Part shown: piece after piece, positions 8,752 to 17,188 of the stretch
How the letters are laid out: every line of letters begins with the position of its first letter
Position numbering within the stretch: position 1 is the stretch's first letter
From: Anaerolineales bacterium
GTDB lineage: Bacteria > Chloroflexota > Anaerolineae > Anaerolineales > Villigracilaceae
Direction of reading: 5' to 3'
NCBI GenBank assembly: GCA_013360875.1
Contig: JABWAU010000025.1
Coordinates: 1 to 37,002 of the forward strand
Length of the DNA stretch: 37,002 nt
The notes under the pieces: model-generated
Database searches by the model: none
What the model saw: the letters and a program-made list of their open reading frames with translations, nothing else
What the model was told of the DNA's origin: nothing
Made by a program: the position numbers and the translations under genes

Positions 8752-9069
8752 TTATGCCCAGCCTTGACTCTTTATGAAATTGGTAATGAGGGGAATATTG
8801 ACCATTTCACCCTGATACGCCTTGTACGCCCAATACAGGAAAATCAGCCACAGCACAGGCACGCAAAACCCGCCAAAACCGATGGTTACGGTGATGAGGA
8901 TCGTGGAGACGATCCAGAAGGCGATGCTTGCCACGATGGATTGCACGGCGTGGAATTTGATGAACGGACGGGACTTTTTTTCTTCCATCAGCAATACGAT
9001 GATACCGACCAGCGGCGCAAAAACGTAACTCAATGCGGACCACAGTTTGTCGTCACTAGTTGTTTCCAT
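8752..9069 (-). CDS. DUF4870/Tic20-like membrane protein
   Basis: A 105-residue protein with three membrane segments. The motif FIKFHAVQSIVASIAFW, after a first hydrophobic segment LSYVFAPLVGIIVLLM, is the mark of the DUF4870 family, distantly related to Tic20. A final amphipathic stretch, YWAYKAYQGEMVNIPLI, is also typical. GGAGGAA lies nine bases before the ATG. The physiological role of the family is unknown. Confidence 0.8.
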   Translation of the reverse strand: METTSDDKLWSALSYVFAPLVGIIVLLMEEKKSRPFIKFHAVQSIVASIAFWIVSTILITVTIGFGGFCVPVLWLIFLYWAYKAYQGEMVNIPLITNFIKSQGWA

Positions 9070-9178
9070 GATTTATTCCTCCAGGCGAAATGGGTTTGGG
9101 ATTTCGAGTATTGTACAACCAATCAGAACAAAAAGCAACCGAATTTTCCAAAATGAAGGTTACATCATCTCCTGCTGG

Positions 9179-9184
9179 TAAAAT
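9179..9184 (+). promoter_or_regulatory. -10 box TAAAAT before fmt, candidate leaderless start
   Basis: TAAAAT is followed by six bases and the ATG of fmt at 9191. No Shine-Dalgarno sequence fits in the gap. Confidence 0.5.
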
Positions 9185-9190
9185 CGTCCC

Positions 9191-10096
9191 ATGACCAACA
9201 TCGTCTTCATGGGGTCGCCCGAATTTGCATTGCCGAGCCTGCGCGCGCTCGCCCGGCATTACGAGATCGTCGGCGTGGTCACACAACCGGACCGCGCCTC
9301 GGGACGCGGGCGCGAGATCAAAATGCCGCCCGTCAAAACGCTGGCGCTCGAACTTGAGATTCCCATCATGCAGCCCGAAAAACTCAAACAGCCCGAAGCG
9401 ATGGAGCAATTGCGCGCATGGGCTCCCGATCTCATCGTCGTTGCCGCGTTCGGGCAGATACTCAAACAGGATGTTCTGGATTTGCCGCGCTTTGGGTGTA
9501 TCAATGTCCACGCGTCGCTGCTGCCGCGTTGGAGAGGAGCCGCGCCGATCAATTATGCGATCTTGCATGGGGACGAGGAGACGGGTGTGACGATTATGCA
9601 AATGGACGCGGGACTCGATACGGGACCAATCCTCGCGCAGCGCTCCATCCGCCTCACGCGGGACGATACGGCTGGTTCCGTTACCGAAGCCTTGTCCCAC
9701 CTCGGAGCGGATCTCCTCCTCGCGACCCTGCCCGATTATTTATCCGGCAAGATCGTTTCCCAGCCTCAACCTGAAGACGGCGTGACCTACGCACCGATGC
9801 TCAAAAAAGAGCAGGGACGACTCGACTTCACGCGCGACGTGAATGAATTGGAGAGGCAAATCCGCGCCTTCCATCCGTGGCCCGGCGCGTTCATGGATTT
9901 CGATGGAACGTTCTTGAAAATCCATCGCGCGCACGTGGAGCAGGGAAATGCCGAGGCGGGGAAAAGATTGATCGTGCAGAATCAACCCGCGGTCGGCGCG
10001 GGAGGCGGATTCCTCGTCCTGGATGAAGTGCAGCCCGCCGGGAAAAAATCCATGAGCGGAAAGGCATTCCTCGCGGGCGCGCGTAATTGGTCGTGA
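9191..10096 (+). CDS. fmt: Methionyl-tRNA formyltransferase
   Basis: The 301-residue enzyme transfers a formyl group from 10-formyl-tetrahydrofolate to initiator Met-tRNA. The N-terminal Rossmann-like domain starts with IVFMGSPEFALPSL. The folate and catalytic motif reads INVHASLLPRWRGAAPI, with the catalytic Asn and His, and GVTIMQMDAGLDTGPI follows. The C-terminal OB-like tRNA-binding domain starts near residue 205 with TYAPMLKKEQGRLDF, and is slightly short. def, its usual partner, is not adjacent. The gene stands alone on the plus strand and is followed 54 bases later by the aquaporin gene. Confidence 0.95.
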   Translation: MTNIVFMGSPEFALPSLRALARHYEIVGVVTQPDRASGRGREIKMPPVKTLALELEIPIMQPEKLKQPEAMEQLRAWAPDLIVVAAFGQILKQDVLDLPRFGCINVHASLLPRWRGAAPINYAILHGDEETGVTIMQMDAGLDTGPILAQRSIRLTRDDTAGSVTEALSHLGADLLLATLPDYLSGKIVSQPQPEDGVTYAPMLKKEQGRLDFTRDVNELERQIRAFHPWPGAFMDFDGTFLKIHRAHVEQGNAEAGKRLIVQNQPAVGAGGGFLVLDEVQPAGKKSMSGKAFLAGARNWS

Positions 10097-10150
10097 CGGA
10101 TGGGAACGTTCGGGGTTCACTATCCTGTAATCAAATCATTTGGAGGAACC

Positions 10151-10855
10151 ATGTTCAATTCGAAGGTGTTCGTCGCCGAATTCATCGGCACGTTTGCGCT
10201 GGTGTTCATCGGCGCGGGCGCGGGGATTACCGGCATGAGCGGTCTATTCGGCGTGGCGGTGGCGCATGGCGCCGTGCTGGCGGTCTTTTATTATGCCTTT
10301 GGTCACATCTCCGGCGCGCACGTCAACCCGGCGGTGACGTTCGGGCTGGCGTTGAACGGCACGGTGAAATGGGGCGAGGCGGTCTTCTATTGGATCGCGC
10401 AGTTCGCGGGAGGCATCGTTGCCGCGTTCACGCTCAATCTTGCGGTCGGAGGCGTGAGCGTGGATGGGATCGGTGGCGGCGCGACGATTGGCGTCCTGAC
10501 GGATTCTGCGCCATATGCCGCGGCGCTGGTGGAGGTGATCCTGACCTTTTTCCTCGTCAACACGATCCTGCATACGGCTGTGGCTGGGAGGGGCGGCGCG
10601 TTTGCCGGGCTGGCGATCGGTCTCACGCTGACCTTTGCCATCCTCACGGGCGGAGCGATGACCGGCGCCTCGCTCAACCCGGCGCGGACGTTTGGACCCG
10701 CGATCTTTACCTCCCCCAGTCTTGCAGTGCCGATGACTTACGTCATCTATCTGCTGGGACCGCTCCTCGGCGCGGCTTTGGCGGTGGGGGTGTTCAAGTT
10801 CCTGAATAGTGGAGAAACATCCGAATCTTCTGCGAAGAAATCCACGAAACGCTAA
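10151..10855 (+). CDS. Aquaporin (MIP family)
   Basis: A 234-residue channel protein with six membrane segments. Both pore motifs are intact: SGAHVNPAVTFG in the first half and GASLNPARTFGPA in the second. Glycerol facilitators usually have Asp after the second NPAR; here Thr follows, as in water-type aquaporins. The position directly before glpK and glpD nevertheless suggests a role in glycerol entry, so specificity is open. GGAGGA lies just before the ATG at 10151, making that the start in preference to in-frame codons upstream. A strong terminator follows, separating it from glpK. Confidence 0.88.
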   Translation: MFNSKVFVAEFIGTFALVFIGAGAGITGMSGLFGVAVAHGAVLAVFYYAFGHISGAHVNPAVTFGLALNGTVKWGEAVFYWIAQFAGGIVAAFTLNLAVGGVSVDGIGGGATIGVLTDSAPYAAALVEVILTFFLVNTILHTAVAGRGGAFAGLAIGLTLTFAILTGGAMTGASLNPARTFGPAIFTSPSLAVPMTYVIYLLGPLLGAALAVGVFKFLNSGETSESSAKKSTKR

Positions 10856-10862
10856 TGTTATG

Positions 10863-10900
10863 AAGAAGTCCCCGTTATGCAGACGGGGACTTCTTGTTTG
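10863..10900 (+). terminator. Strong intrinsic terminator after the aquaporin gene
   Basis: A perfect 13-base stem (10863-10875 with 10883-10895, core AGTCCCCGT/ACGGGGACT) with a seven-base loop is followed by a short T-rich run, GTTTG. Confidence 0.8.
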
Positions 10901-10964
10901 AGACCAGCCGGGGCGAAGTCTTACAGCGCAAAGTCCGACCGTTACGCTTCCGCGTAGGCAGACG

Positions 10965-11006
10965 TTCTCTAACGTTTGCCCAACCTCGCGCCGTAAGGTT
11001 AGAGAA
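10965..11006. repeat. Palindromic element related to the one at 321-396
   Basis: TTCTCTAAC (10965-10973) pairs with GTTAGAGAA (10998-11006). GCGTAGG lies a few bases upstream, as in the element at 321-396. It sits in the 246-base gap between the aquaporin and glpK genes. Confidence 0.5.
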
Positions 11007-11101
11007 ATGAACAGAATGAACCTCGCCTGGCGGGCTGATGAAACTCCCAAAATTCCCGCGGCGTTTTGTTTTACAATGGGGAAAATCGCAGGAAGGTGAA
11101 T

Positions 11102-12610
11102 ATGCCAAAATTCGTCGCCGCGCTGGATCAGGGCACGACCAGCACTCGTTTCATGATCTTCGACCATGGGGGAAATGTGGTTGCCGTCCACCAGAAGGAG
11201 CATCGGCAAATTTATCCGAAGCCCGGCTGGGTGGAGCATGATCCGCTGGAGATTTGGGAGCGGACGCAGGAGGTGATGCGGGGGGCGATTCGGAAAGTGA
11301 GCAGTGAGCAGTTATCAGTTATCAGTCAGCAGTCGGCAGGGATCGGTGCGATTGGGATTACGAATCAACGCGAGACGACGGTGGTGTGGGATAAGAATAC
11401 CGGCAAGCCGGTATATAACGCAATCGTCTGGCAGGATACGCGCACGGATGCGATCATCAATGAGCTGGCGCGTGAGGGCGGTCAGGATCGTTTTCGCGAA
11501 AAGACAGGCTTGCCTCTCGCGACGTATTTCTCGGGACCAAAGATCAAATGGATACTCGATAACGTGGACGGCGCGCGGAAGAAAGCCGAACGTGGGGAGT
11601 TGTTGTTTGGGAACATTGATGCGTGGTTGATCTGGAATCTATGCGGCGTTCACGTCACAGATGTAACAAACGCTTCGCGCACGATGCTTATGAATCTCGA
11701 TACGCTGGATTGGGACGAGGAAATCCTGGACGGGTTGGGCATTCCTCGCGCGATGCTGCCGGAGATTCGATCATCATCCGAGGTGTATGGAAGCGTGAAC
11801 GCAGGCGCAACTCAGGGCATCCCTGTTGCAGGCGACCTTGGCGACCAGCAAGCCGCGTTGTTCGGGCAGACCTGTTTCAGCGTGGGCGAGGCGAAGAACA
11901 CATACGGGACGGGTTGTTTTATGCTGCTCAACACAGGCGAGAAACCTGTGCAAAGCAAGGCGGGATTGTTAACCACGCTGGGATACAAGATCGGAGATCA
12001 AGAGGCGGTCTACGCGCTCGAGGGTTCGATCGCGATCACGGGCGCGTTGATCCAGTGGCTGAGGGATAATTTGGGGCTGATCCAGTCGTCGGCGGAGGTG
12101 GAGGCGCTGGCGAAATCGGTCGAAGATAACGGTGGCATCTATTTCGTCCCCGCGTTTTCTGGATTATTCGCGCCGTATTGGAAGTCCGACGCGCGCGGCG
12201 TCATCGTCGGAATGACGCGGTACGTGAACAAGGGTCACATTGCAAGAGCCGCGCTCGAAGCGACCGCGTACCAGACGCGCGAAGTGATTGACGCCATGGA
12301 AATGGATTCGGACGTGAAGCTCACCGCGCTCAAAGTGGACGGCGGCATGGTGTTCAACGACTTGCTTATGCAGTTCCAGTCCGATATTTTGAACGTACCG
12401 GTCATCCGCCCGAAGGTCGCGGAAACCACCGCCCTCGGCGCGGCGTACGCGGCGGGACTCGCCATCGGCTTTTGGAAGGATTACGACGAACTGCGCGCCA
12501 ACTGGGCGAAGGACAAGGAATGGAAACCTGCCATGCGCGCGGATTTGCGAAAGAAGTTATACTCAGGTTGGAAGAAGGCAGTGACGCGCGCATTCGATTG
12601 GGTCGAATAA
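11102..12610 (+). CDS. glpK: Glycerol kinase
   Basis: A 502-residue FGGY-family kinase that phosphorylates glycerol to glycerol-3-phosphate. The N-terminal phosphate-binding motif reads [68 protein letters not shown] and the late [19 protein letters not shown] all match the family. AGGAAGG precedes the ATG at 11102. An oddity is an array of six heptamers (11297-11338) read in frame, adding about ten residues ([13 protein letters not shown]) before the GITNQRET motif compared with E. coli GlpK; the site is a surface loop in that enzyme by alignment, so activity is probably kept. glpD follows 93 bases later. Confidence 0.95.
   Translation: MPKFVAALDQGTTSTRFMIFDHGGNVVAVHQKEHRQIYPKPGWVEHDPLEIWERTQEVMRGAIRKVSSEQLSVISQQSAGIGAIGITNQRETTVVWDKNTGKPVYNAIVWQDTRTDAIINELAREGGQDRFREKTGLPLATYFSGPKIKWILDNVDGARKKAERGELLFGNIDAWLIWNLCGVHVTDVTNASRTMLMNLDTLDWDEEILDGLGIPRAMLPEIRSSSEVYGSVNAGATQGIPVAGDLGDQQAALFGQTCFSVGEAKNTYGTGCFMLLNTGEKPVQSKAGLLTTLGYKIGDQEAVYALEGSIAITGALIQWLRDNLGLIQSSAEVEALAKSVEDNGGIYFVPAFSGLFAPYWKSDARGVIVGMTRYVNKGHIARAALEATAYQTREVIDAMEMDSDVKLTALKVDGGMVFNDLLMQFQSDILNVPVIRPKVAETTALGAAYAAGLAIGFWKDYDELRANWAKDKEWKPAMRADLRKKLYSGWKKAVTRAFDWVE
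11297..11338 (+). repeat. Six in-frame heptamers inside glpK
   Basis: Units read GTGAGCA twice, GTTATCA twice, GTCAGCA and GTCGGCA, contiguous from 11297. The 42 bases equal 14 codons, so the reading frame is kept. They encode the extra loop in GlpK. Confidence 0.85.
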
Positions 12611-12621
12611 CATTTGTATAG

Positions 12622-12691
12622 TCGGCGTTCTCCCCTGGCACCGCCCGTCAGGGCAGGTGTAACGCCGATGGATGCGCAAGAGCGCGCATCC
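12622..12691 (+). promoter_or_regulatory. Structured leader between glpK and glpD
   Basis: Two stems are visible: TCGGCGTT (12622-12629) with AACGCCGA (12661-12668), enclosing CCCTG/CAGGG, and GGATGCGC (12670-12677) with GCGCATCC (12684-12691). A TATAGT box lies at 12617-12622, so the stems could be in a glpD leader. They could regulate glpD or simply be a palindromic repeat. Confidence 0.4.
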
Positions 12692-12703
12692 TACGCAATC
12701 ACT

Positions 12704-14437
12704 ATGAACCGACAGGAAATCCTCTCTCACCTCAAAGAAAACCCCCAAGTCTCCGTGCTGATCGTCGGCGGGGGCATAAACGGCATTGGCGTCTTCCGCG
12801 ACCTGGCGTTGAACGGAGTGGACGTCCTGCTCGTCGAGCGCGGCGATTTTTGTTCGGGCGCGTCGGCGGCTTCCTCGCACATGGCGCACGGCGGGATTCG
12901 CTACCTCGAAAACGGCGAGTTCCGTCTGGTGCGTGAGGCGGTGCGCGAACGCAACTTGATGATCCGGAACGCGCCGCATCTGGTCAAGCCTTTGCCGACG
13001 ACCATTCCCATCTTCAAACGCTTCTCGGGCTTGCTCAATGCGCCGTTGAAATTTTTCGGCAAACTCGACAAACCCGCCGAACGCGGTTCGCTCGTCATCA
13101 AGATCGGATTGATACTGTACGACGCCTACACCGGGCGTTCCTCACGCCTCATCCCCCGGCACAAATTTCTTTCCAGAACCGTCTCCCTCAAAAAGTGGCA
13201 TCAACTCAATCCCGGCATCGTAAATACCGCCACGTATTACGACGGCGCCATCCTCCAGCCCGAACGCCTCGCCATCGAGGTCCTGCTCGACGCCGAAGCG
13301 GACAACCCCAACGCCTGCGCCCTCAACTACGTGAGCATGGTCGGCGGGATGGAAGGCACCGTCATCCTCCGCGACGAACTCACCGACGAAAACTACGACG
13401 TCAGACCGAAACTCGTCATCAACGCTTCCGGCGCGTGGATAGACGCCTCCAATCGCAAACTTGGGCTGTCCTCGCGCTTCATCGGCGGCACGAAAGGTTC
13501 GCACATCGTCGTCAAACACGACGCCCTCCGCAAAGCCATCGGCGACCACGAGTTCTTCTTCGAGAACAACGACGGGCGCATCGTGTTGATCTTTCCGTTG
13601 TACGATTGCGTACTGATCGGCACCACGGACATCCCGGTGGAGGATCCCGACGACGTGCGATGCGCGGAGGACGAGGTGGATTATTTTCTGGGGATGGTCG
13701 CACGCGTCTTTCCCGACCTGAGCCTGACGCGCCAAAACATTGTTTTCCGCTTCTCGGGCGTTCGTCCGCTCCCCCATTCGGGCGCAAAGACAACCTCCCA
13801 GATCTCACGCGATCACAGCATCGAGGTCATCAGCGGCGAGTGGACGAACCTTGATTTTCCGGTTTATTCCCTCGTCGGCGGCAAGTGGACTTCGTTCCGC
13901 GCCTTCGCGGAACAGGTGACCGACAAGGCGCTCGCGCACCTGGGTTTGACGCGTCAAAAGGACACGCGCGACCTTCCCATCGGCGGCGGGCGCGGCTACC
14001 CGGCCGACGAGGAGGACATGCGCCGCCAGATCGAAAGCCTCTCCGCGTGGACGGGAGTGGCGCGCGAACGACTGAAGATCCTCTTCGAGCGCTACGGCAC
14101 GCGCGCCGAGGCGGTCGCCACCTTCATCAATGGCGGCACGGATCACATCCTGCAAACGCTTCCCGATTATTCCCTGCGTGAGATCATCTTCCTCGCCGCG
14201 CACGAGAAGATCGTCCACCTCGACGATTTCGTCCTGCGCCGGTCCATGCTGGCGATGTTGGGGCGTCTCACGCGCGAGTCGCTGGAGGAACTGGCGCGGG
14301 CGCTCGCCAATGCCCTCGGCTGGACGAAGGAACAGAGGGAGGCTGAGGTGGCGCGCACGCTGTCCATTCTGGCGGACAGGCACGGGGTCGTCCTGAGCCG
14401 TCGCGTTGAGTCCGTCGAAACGGAAGACGAAGGATGA
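12704..14437 (+). CDS. glpD: FAD-dependent glycerol-3-phosphate dehydrogenase
   Basis: A 577-residue flavoprotein that oxidises glycerol-3-phosphate to dihydroxyacetone phosphate and passes electrons to the quinone pool at the membrane. The FAD-binding motif is VLIVGGGINGIGVFRDLAL, followed by LLVERGDFCSGASAASSHMAHGGIRYLE, split here as the GlpD signature DFCSGASAASS and HGGIRYLE. Further marks are LVINASGAWID, IGTTDIP and SGVRPLPHSG, then the C-terminal helical domain. The start at 12704 aligns with family starts; the region before it is a structured spacer without coding character. It completes the aquaporin-glpK-glpD cluster. Confidence 0.93.
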   Translation: MNRQEILSHLKENPQVSVLIVGGGINGIGVFRDLALNGVDVLLVERGDFCSGASAASSHMAHGGIRYLENGEFRLVREAVRERNLMIRNAPHLVKPLPTTIPIFKRFSGLLNAPLKFFGKLDKPAERGSLVIKIGLILYDAYTGRSSRLIPRHKFLSRTVSLKKWHQLNPGIVNTATYYDGAILQPERLAIEVLLDAEADNPNACALNYVSMVGGMEGTVILRDELTDENYDVRPKLVINASGAWIDASNRKLGLSSRFIGGTKGSHIVVKHDALRKAIGDHEFFFENNDGRIVLIFPLYDCVLIGTTDIPVEDPDDVRCAEDEVDYFLGMVARVFPDLSLTRQNIVFRFSGVRPLPHSGAKTTSQISRDHSIEVISGEWTNLDFPVYSLVGGKWTSFRAFAEQVTDKALAHLGLTRQKDTRDLPIGGGRGYPADEEDMRRQIESLSAWTGVARERLKILFERYGTRAEAVATFINGGTDHILQTLPDYSLREIIFLAAHEKIVHLDDFVLRRSMLAMLGRLTRESLEELARALANALGWTKEQREAEVARTLSILADRHGVVLSRRVESVETEDEG

Positions 14438-14450
14438 AGAGGGTGGGTGG

Positions 14451-14456
14451 TAGAAT
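14451..14456 (+). promoter_or_regulatory. -10 box TAGAAT, candidate leaderless start
   Basis: TAGAAT is followed by eight bases and the ATG at 14465 with no Shine-Dalgarno sequence. It would drive the glycosyltransferase, phosphatase and reductase run. Confidence 0.45.
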
Positions 14457-14464
14457 AGTCCCCT

Positions 14465-15412
14465 ATGTCCCCCAGAAAATCCAAACCCGAGATTGATCTC
14501 GTCATCCCCGTTTACAACGAGGCGGGGGTCGTCGAACAGACCTACGCGGAGCTCTGCCGGGTCATTGACCCCATGCCGCACAAGTTCCACATCTATTTCG
14601 TGGACGACGGTTCGGAGGACGCCACGGTCGAATCCCTGAACGCGCTGGCTCGAAAGGACAAGCGCGTCATCGTGCTGGAACTCTCGCGCAACTTCGGTCA
14701 CCAAGCCGCGTTGACCGCCGGGCTAGACGCTTCGCAGGGCGACTTTGTCATTTCGATGGACGCGGACGGACAACACCCGCCGGAAATGATCCCGCAGATG
14801 GTCGGTCTGTTCGAGCAGGGATACGACATCGTGCAGGCGCAGCGGATCGCGGATGGCGGGGCGTTCTCCTTCAAGCAGGCGACCTCTTCCGCGTTCTACC
14901 GCCTGATCAACGCCATCAGCGGGACGCAGATGGTGCCGGGCGCGGCGGATTTCCGCGGCATGAGCCGCCAGGCTGTGGACGCGTTGAAGGCGATGCCCGA
15001 ATATCATCGTTTTCTGCGCGGCATGGTCTCGGCGATCGGCTACAGGAGCGTCATCCTGCCCTATCACGAATCGAAGCGCATCGCGGGCAGGTCGAAGTAT
15101 TCGCTCGGCAGGATGTTCCGCCTCGCCATGGACGCCATCTTTTCGTTTTCGCTCGTGCCGTTGTACATCGGTTTGAGCGCGGGGGTCTTCTTTCTCTGTC
15201 TCGCCGCCATCGAAATGCTCTACGTGTACTCCTTCTGGTTCAAGGGCGATACGTCCACGCTCGCGCCGGGCTGGAGTTCGCTCATGTTCATCGTGTTGAT
15301 CGCAAGCGGAATCATTTTGATCGTGCTTGGCTTCATCGGCGTGTACGTCGGTTACATCTTCCAGGAAGTCAAGCGCAGACCCATCTATTTTTTGAAGGGC
15401 AGGGCGGAATGA
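14465..15412 (+). CDS. Family 2 glycosyltransferase (GtrB/DPM1-like)
   Basis: A 315-residue enzyme. The GT-A domain has IDLVIPVYNEAGVVEQTY at the start, YFVDDGSEDAT for nucleotide binding, LSRNFGHQAALTAGLD and the metal-binding SMDADGQHPPEMI. SKRIAGRSKYSLGRM precedes two C-terminal membrane segments (about 220-250 and 275-303), followed by a short basic tail (KRRPIYFLKGRAE). This is the layout of polyprenyl-phosphate sugar transferases such as GtrB and ArnC-like proteins, which load a sugar onto a lipid carrier on the cytoplasmic face. The sugar is unknown. Its end overlaps the next start by four bases (ATGA), so the two are translationally coupled. Confidence 0.88.
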   Translation: MSPRKSKPEIDLVIPVYNEAGVVEQTYAELCRVIDPMPHKFHIYFVDDGSEDATVESLNALARKDKRVIVLELSRNFGHQAALTAGLDASQGDFVISMDADGQHPPEMIPQMVGLFEQGYDIVQAQRIADGGAFSFKQATSSAFYRLINAISGTQMVPGAADFRGMSRQAVDALKAMPEYHRFLRGMVSAIGYRSVILPYHESKRIAGRSKYSLGRMFRLAMDAIFSFSLVPLYIGLSAGVFFLCLAAIEMLYVYSFWFKGDTSTLAPGWSSLMFIVLIASGIILIVLGFIGVYVGYIFQEVKRRPIYFLKGRAE

Positions 15413-16056
15413 CGCTGAACGAAAAACCCGTCTATCAATTCGTCTTCCTGCGCCACGGCGAATCGCTCGGCAACGCGCAATCGCGCTGGCAGGGACAATC
15501 CGATTACCCTCTCACCGACAAGGGACGCGCCCAGGCGCGCGCCCTGGCGGAAAGATGGAAGGCTGAAAACGCGCAGTTCGACCTGATCCTATCCAGTCCG
15601 CTGGGACGCGCAAAGGAGACGGCGGAGATCATCGCTTCGTCGTTGAACGTCTGCGTGGAACTCGACCCGATCTGGCTGGAACGCGCCATCGGCGAAATGG
15701 AGGGATTGACCGCGGAGGAGGTGCGCCAGAAACCCAAGCCGCCGTACACCAACCCGTTCGATTCCATCGGCGGGGACGGCGAAGGCGACTGGGCGCTATA
15801 CCTGCGCGCGGGTCAGGCGCTTCACGGTCTGTTGCGGAGATCCCCCGGCAGTTACCTCATCGTTTCGCACGGCGGTTTGTTGAACCAGGTGATGCACGCC
15901 ATTACCGGCGTCGCGCCGCACGCCGATCCTTCCGGCGTGCGGTTTCGCTTCGAGAACACCGCCTTCGCGCGCGTGATCTATCATCCGCACCAGCATCGCT
16001 GGGCGATCGACGCGGTGAACGACCGCGCGCACCTGCGATCCCTGGACAAAGAGTAA
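15409..16056 (+). CDS. Histidine phosphatase family protein (phosphoglycerate mutase-like)
   Basis: A 215-residue protein with the catalytic motif FLRHGESLGNAQSRWQG near residue 14, where the His is phosphorylated. The second conserved arginine is in LSSPLGRAKETAEII, the acid residue in ERAIGEMEGLTAEE, and the second catalytic His in YLIVSHGGLLNQVMHAI. These fit the branch-1 family that includes cofactor-dependent phosphoglycerate mutase and many phosphatases. It lacks the length of true glycolytic GpmA in parts, so a phosphatase of unknown substrate is more likely. It overlaps the glycosyltransferase by four bases and is two bases from the next gene. Confidence 0.85.
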   Translation: MTLNEKPVYQFVFLRHGESLGNAQSRWQGQSDYPLTDKGRAQARALAERWKAENAQFDLILSSPLGRAKETAEIIASSLNVCVELDPIWLERAIGEMEGLTAEEVRQKPKPPYTNPFDSIGGDGEGDWALYLRAGQALHGLLRRSPGSYLIVSHGGLLNQVMHAITGVAPHADPSGVRFRFENTAFARVIYHPHQHRWAIDAVNDRAHLRSLDKE

Positions 16057-16058
16057 GC

Positions 16059-17144
16059 ATGGCGCTTTCCGCATCTTTCGATCCGCTCAATGGCAGGTTG
16101 AAGTTCCTGATCTTCGGCGCGGGCGCGATCGGTGCCTATGTCGGCGGGAGCCTTGCGCTGGCGGGATATCCGGTGGTCTTCTTGGAACAACCAAAAACCG
16201 CGGAGGAGTTGCGCGCGCGCGGCTTGCGTTTGGACCTGACCCTCGACAAACGACGAAACACCCAGGACGCATCGGTGATTCCTCCCGCCTCGTTTGTCAT
16301 CGTCTCCTCGCTGGAGGAGGCGCTTCGTTACGGACCCTTCGACCTGTCCCTGTTTGCCCTGAAATCCTTCGACACCCAAGCCGCGCTGGACGACCTCAAA
16401 CCCTTCGCCGACAAAATGCCGCCGATTCTGTGCCTGTCGAACGGCGTCTCGAACGAACCGATGATCGCCGAAGCGCTGGGCAAGGACAAGGTCATCCCCG
16501 GCACGGTGACCTCCGCCATCGGGCGGCGCGGCGCGGGGGACATCGTCCTCGAACGACTGCGCGGTGTCGGCATCGCAAAGGGACATCCGCTTTCCGAAAA
16601 ACTGAACGACGCGTTGAACAAGGCGTATCTTAATTCGCGTCTCTTCGAGGATGCGGCTTCGATGAAATGGTCGAAGATGCTGACCAATCTCATCGCCAAT
16701 CCCACCTCCGCGATACTGGATATGACCGCCGCCGAAATCCTGGCAAATAAGGAGTTATACAAACTCGAAATCGCCATGCTCAAAGAATGTCTCGCGGTGA
16801 TGGAGGCGCAGGGCATCGAAGTTGTAGATCTGCCCGGCACGCCGGTCCGCGCGCTGGCGTTCGCAACGAAACTGCCACTCTGGTTGTCCAAGCCCCTTCT
16901 CTCGCGCGCGGCGGGCGCCGGTCGCGGCGCGAAGATGCCCTCCTTTCACATTGATCTGCATTCCGGACGCGGCAAAAGCGAAGTGGAATACCTGCACGGC
17001 GCGGTCGCGCGCGCCGGTGAACAAGTCAACGTGCCGACCCCTGTGAACAAGGCTTTGACCGAAACGTTGCTGGCTCTGACGCGCGGAGAAATCCCGCTGG
17101 AAGAGTTTGCGCGCCAGCCGGAAAAACTGCTCGAAAAAGTGTAG
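16059..17144 (+). CDS. Ketopantoate reductase family protein (PanE/ApbA-like)
   Basis: A 361-residue protein. The NADP-binding motif FLIFGAGAIGAYVGGSLAL lies near residue 15. LFALKSFDTQAALDDLKPF, the conserved LSNGVSNEPMIAEALG and the C-terminal helical domain with MLTNLIANPTSAILDM and MPSFHIDLHSGRGKSEVEYLHG are typical of 2-dehydropantoate 2-reductases, which make pantoate for CoA. The conserved catalytic Lys is probably in SMKWSKMLTNL. No other pantothenate gene is near and the family includes reductases of other 2-keto acids, so the gene symbol is withheld. It ends the three-gene run starting at 14465. Confidence 0.82.
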   Translation: MALSASFDPLNGRLKFLIFGAGAIGAYVGGSLALAGYPVVFLEQPKTAEELRARGLRLDLTLDKRRNTQDASVIPPASFVIVSSLEEALRYGPFDLSLFALKSFDTQAALDDLKPFADKMPPILCLSNGVSNEPMIAEALGKDKVIPGTVTSAIGRRGAGDIVLERLRGVGIAKGHPLSEKLNDALNKAYLNSRLFEDAASMKWSKMLTNLIANPTSAILDMTAAEILANKELYKLEIAMLKECLAVMEAQGIEVVDLPGTPVRALAFATKLPLWLSKPLLSRAAGAGRGAKMPSFHIDLHSGRGKSEVEYLHGAVARAGEQVNVPTPVNKALTETLLALTRGEIPLEEFARQPEKLLEKV

Positions 17145-17188
17145 GACAGTTTCACATTCGCGGGCGTGTCTCCCGATGAACTGAACCG

